From NCBI RefSeq assembly GCF_019049255.1, contig NZ_JAGMUJ010000141.1, positions 1 through 36,022 of the forward strand: a DNA stretch of 36,022 bases, written 5' to 3'. Source of the stretch: Streptomyces sp. AC558_RSS880 (GTDB lineage Bacteria; Actinomycetota; Actinomycetes; Streptomycetales; Streptomycetaceae). This document shows, in pieces, positions 35,906-36,022 of the stretch (the stretch's first letter is position 1; each line of letters begins with the position of its first letter). The notes under the pieces are model-generated. The model was not told the origin of the DNA and did not search any database. It saw nothing but the letters and a program-made list of their open reading frames with translations. A program made the translations under genes and the position numbers.

Positions 35906-35910
35906 AATGT

Positions 35911-36022
35911 TCACGCTGTTCTGACGGTCATGTCCGTTTCGATTCGCCACGTTGGCGTGGATTCTCCCGTGAGCTCGCGGGACATTTTGTTAGCCATCGC
36001 CCAGTGGATCATCGCCCGGGAC
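35911..36022 (-). CDS. IS5-family transposase, C-terminal part (partial at window end)
   Basis: The last 37 codons of the transposase seen complete at 81-932, ending at the TGA at 35913-35911. It corresponds to IHWAMANKMSRELTGESTP and the tail. One substitution changes Asp to Val four codons before the stop. The 5' part lies beyond the window. Confidence 0.88.
   Translation of the reverse strand, partial: SRAMIHWAMANKMSRELTGESTPTWRIETDMTVRTA

Larger units (their letters stand above)
35888..36022 (-). mobile_element. IS5-family element, second copy (inverted, cut by window end)
   Basis: The reverse complement of bases 821-955 with 134 of 135 bases identical. Only the transposase 3' end and one terminal repeat are in the window. 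It is inverted relative to the copy at 1-955, so the pair encloses 34.9 kb. Confidence 0.92.

Noticed and set aside
1..36022. CRISPR arrays, tRNA or rRNA genes
   Set aside because: No regularly spaced direct repeats of suitable length and no tRNA- or rRNA-like sequence noticed on either strand.

Overview
The window is high-GC DNA (G or C at nearly every third codon position, many GTG starts, ATGA/GTGA gene overlaps) and looks like a Streptomyces or closely related actinomycete. It reads as a defence/DNA-conflict island. A copy of one IS5-family element lies at each end in inverted orientation, with both transposases pointing inward: a complete copy at 1-955, and the terminal 135 bp of a second copy at 35888-36022 that runs off the window.

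Layout. 1-955: IS5-family element. 956-1767: wreckage, with a frameshifted IS3-type OrfA remnant on + and, on -, a frameshifted fragment resembling the telomere-associated protein Tap of linear actinomycete replicons. 1926-3628: a GTGA-overlapping pair, a DprA/Smf-like protein followed by a zinc-ribbon ComF-like phosphoribosyltransferase; this is the composition of ShosTA-type toxin/antitoxin defence systems. 3753-4661 (-): a protein with three zinc-ribbon repeats and a C-terminal GIY-YIG-like domain. 5296-14364 (-): a complete Wadjet system of the DUF2397/DUF2398/TIGR02680/DUF2399 kind, jetA-jetB-jetC-jetD, all four genes overlapping by 1-4 bases.

14596-24128: the most interesting part. On -, four overlapping genes encode a helical/possible DNA-binding protein, a RecB/Cas4-type PD-(D/E)XK nuclease with a putative Fe-S cysteine set, a 503-aa protein I do not recognise, and an SF1 helicase. 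Diverging from them across 134 bp that carry four CCAGA repeats are sbcD and sbcC (Mre11/Rad50 homologues). The nuclease and helicase together have the parts of eukaryotic Dna2 split over two genes. The locus therefore looks like a dedicated DNA-end recognition and resection machine directly upstream of Wadjet, and I know of no named system with this composition.

24471-35872: a membrane pentapeptide-repeat protein (-), a helical-repeat CHAT protease (+), a caspase-family protease with C-terminal beta-rich domains (-), and a second, larger helical-repeat CHAT protease (-) whose start codon lies 15 bp from the right-hand IS. This looks like a proteolytic signalling or abortive-response module.

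How the parts could work together (inference): Wadjet cleaves circular plasmid DNA; the SbcCD-nuclease-helicase set could process DNA ends, including those Wadjet makes; the DprA/PRTase pair and the caspase/CHAT module look like stress-triggered toxic responses. No tRNA, rRNA or CRISPR array was seen. Start codons, promoters and all functional links are read from sequence alone.
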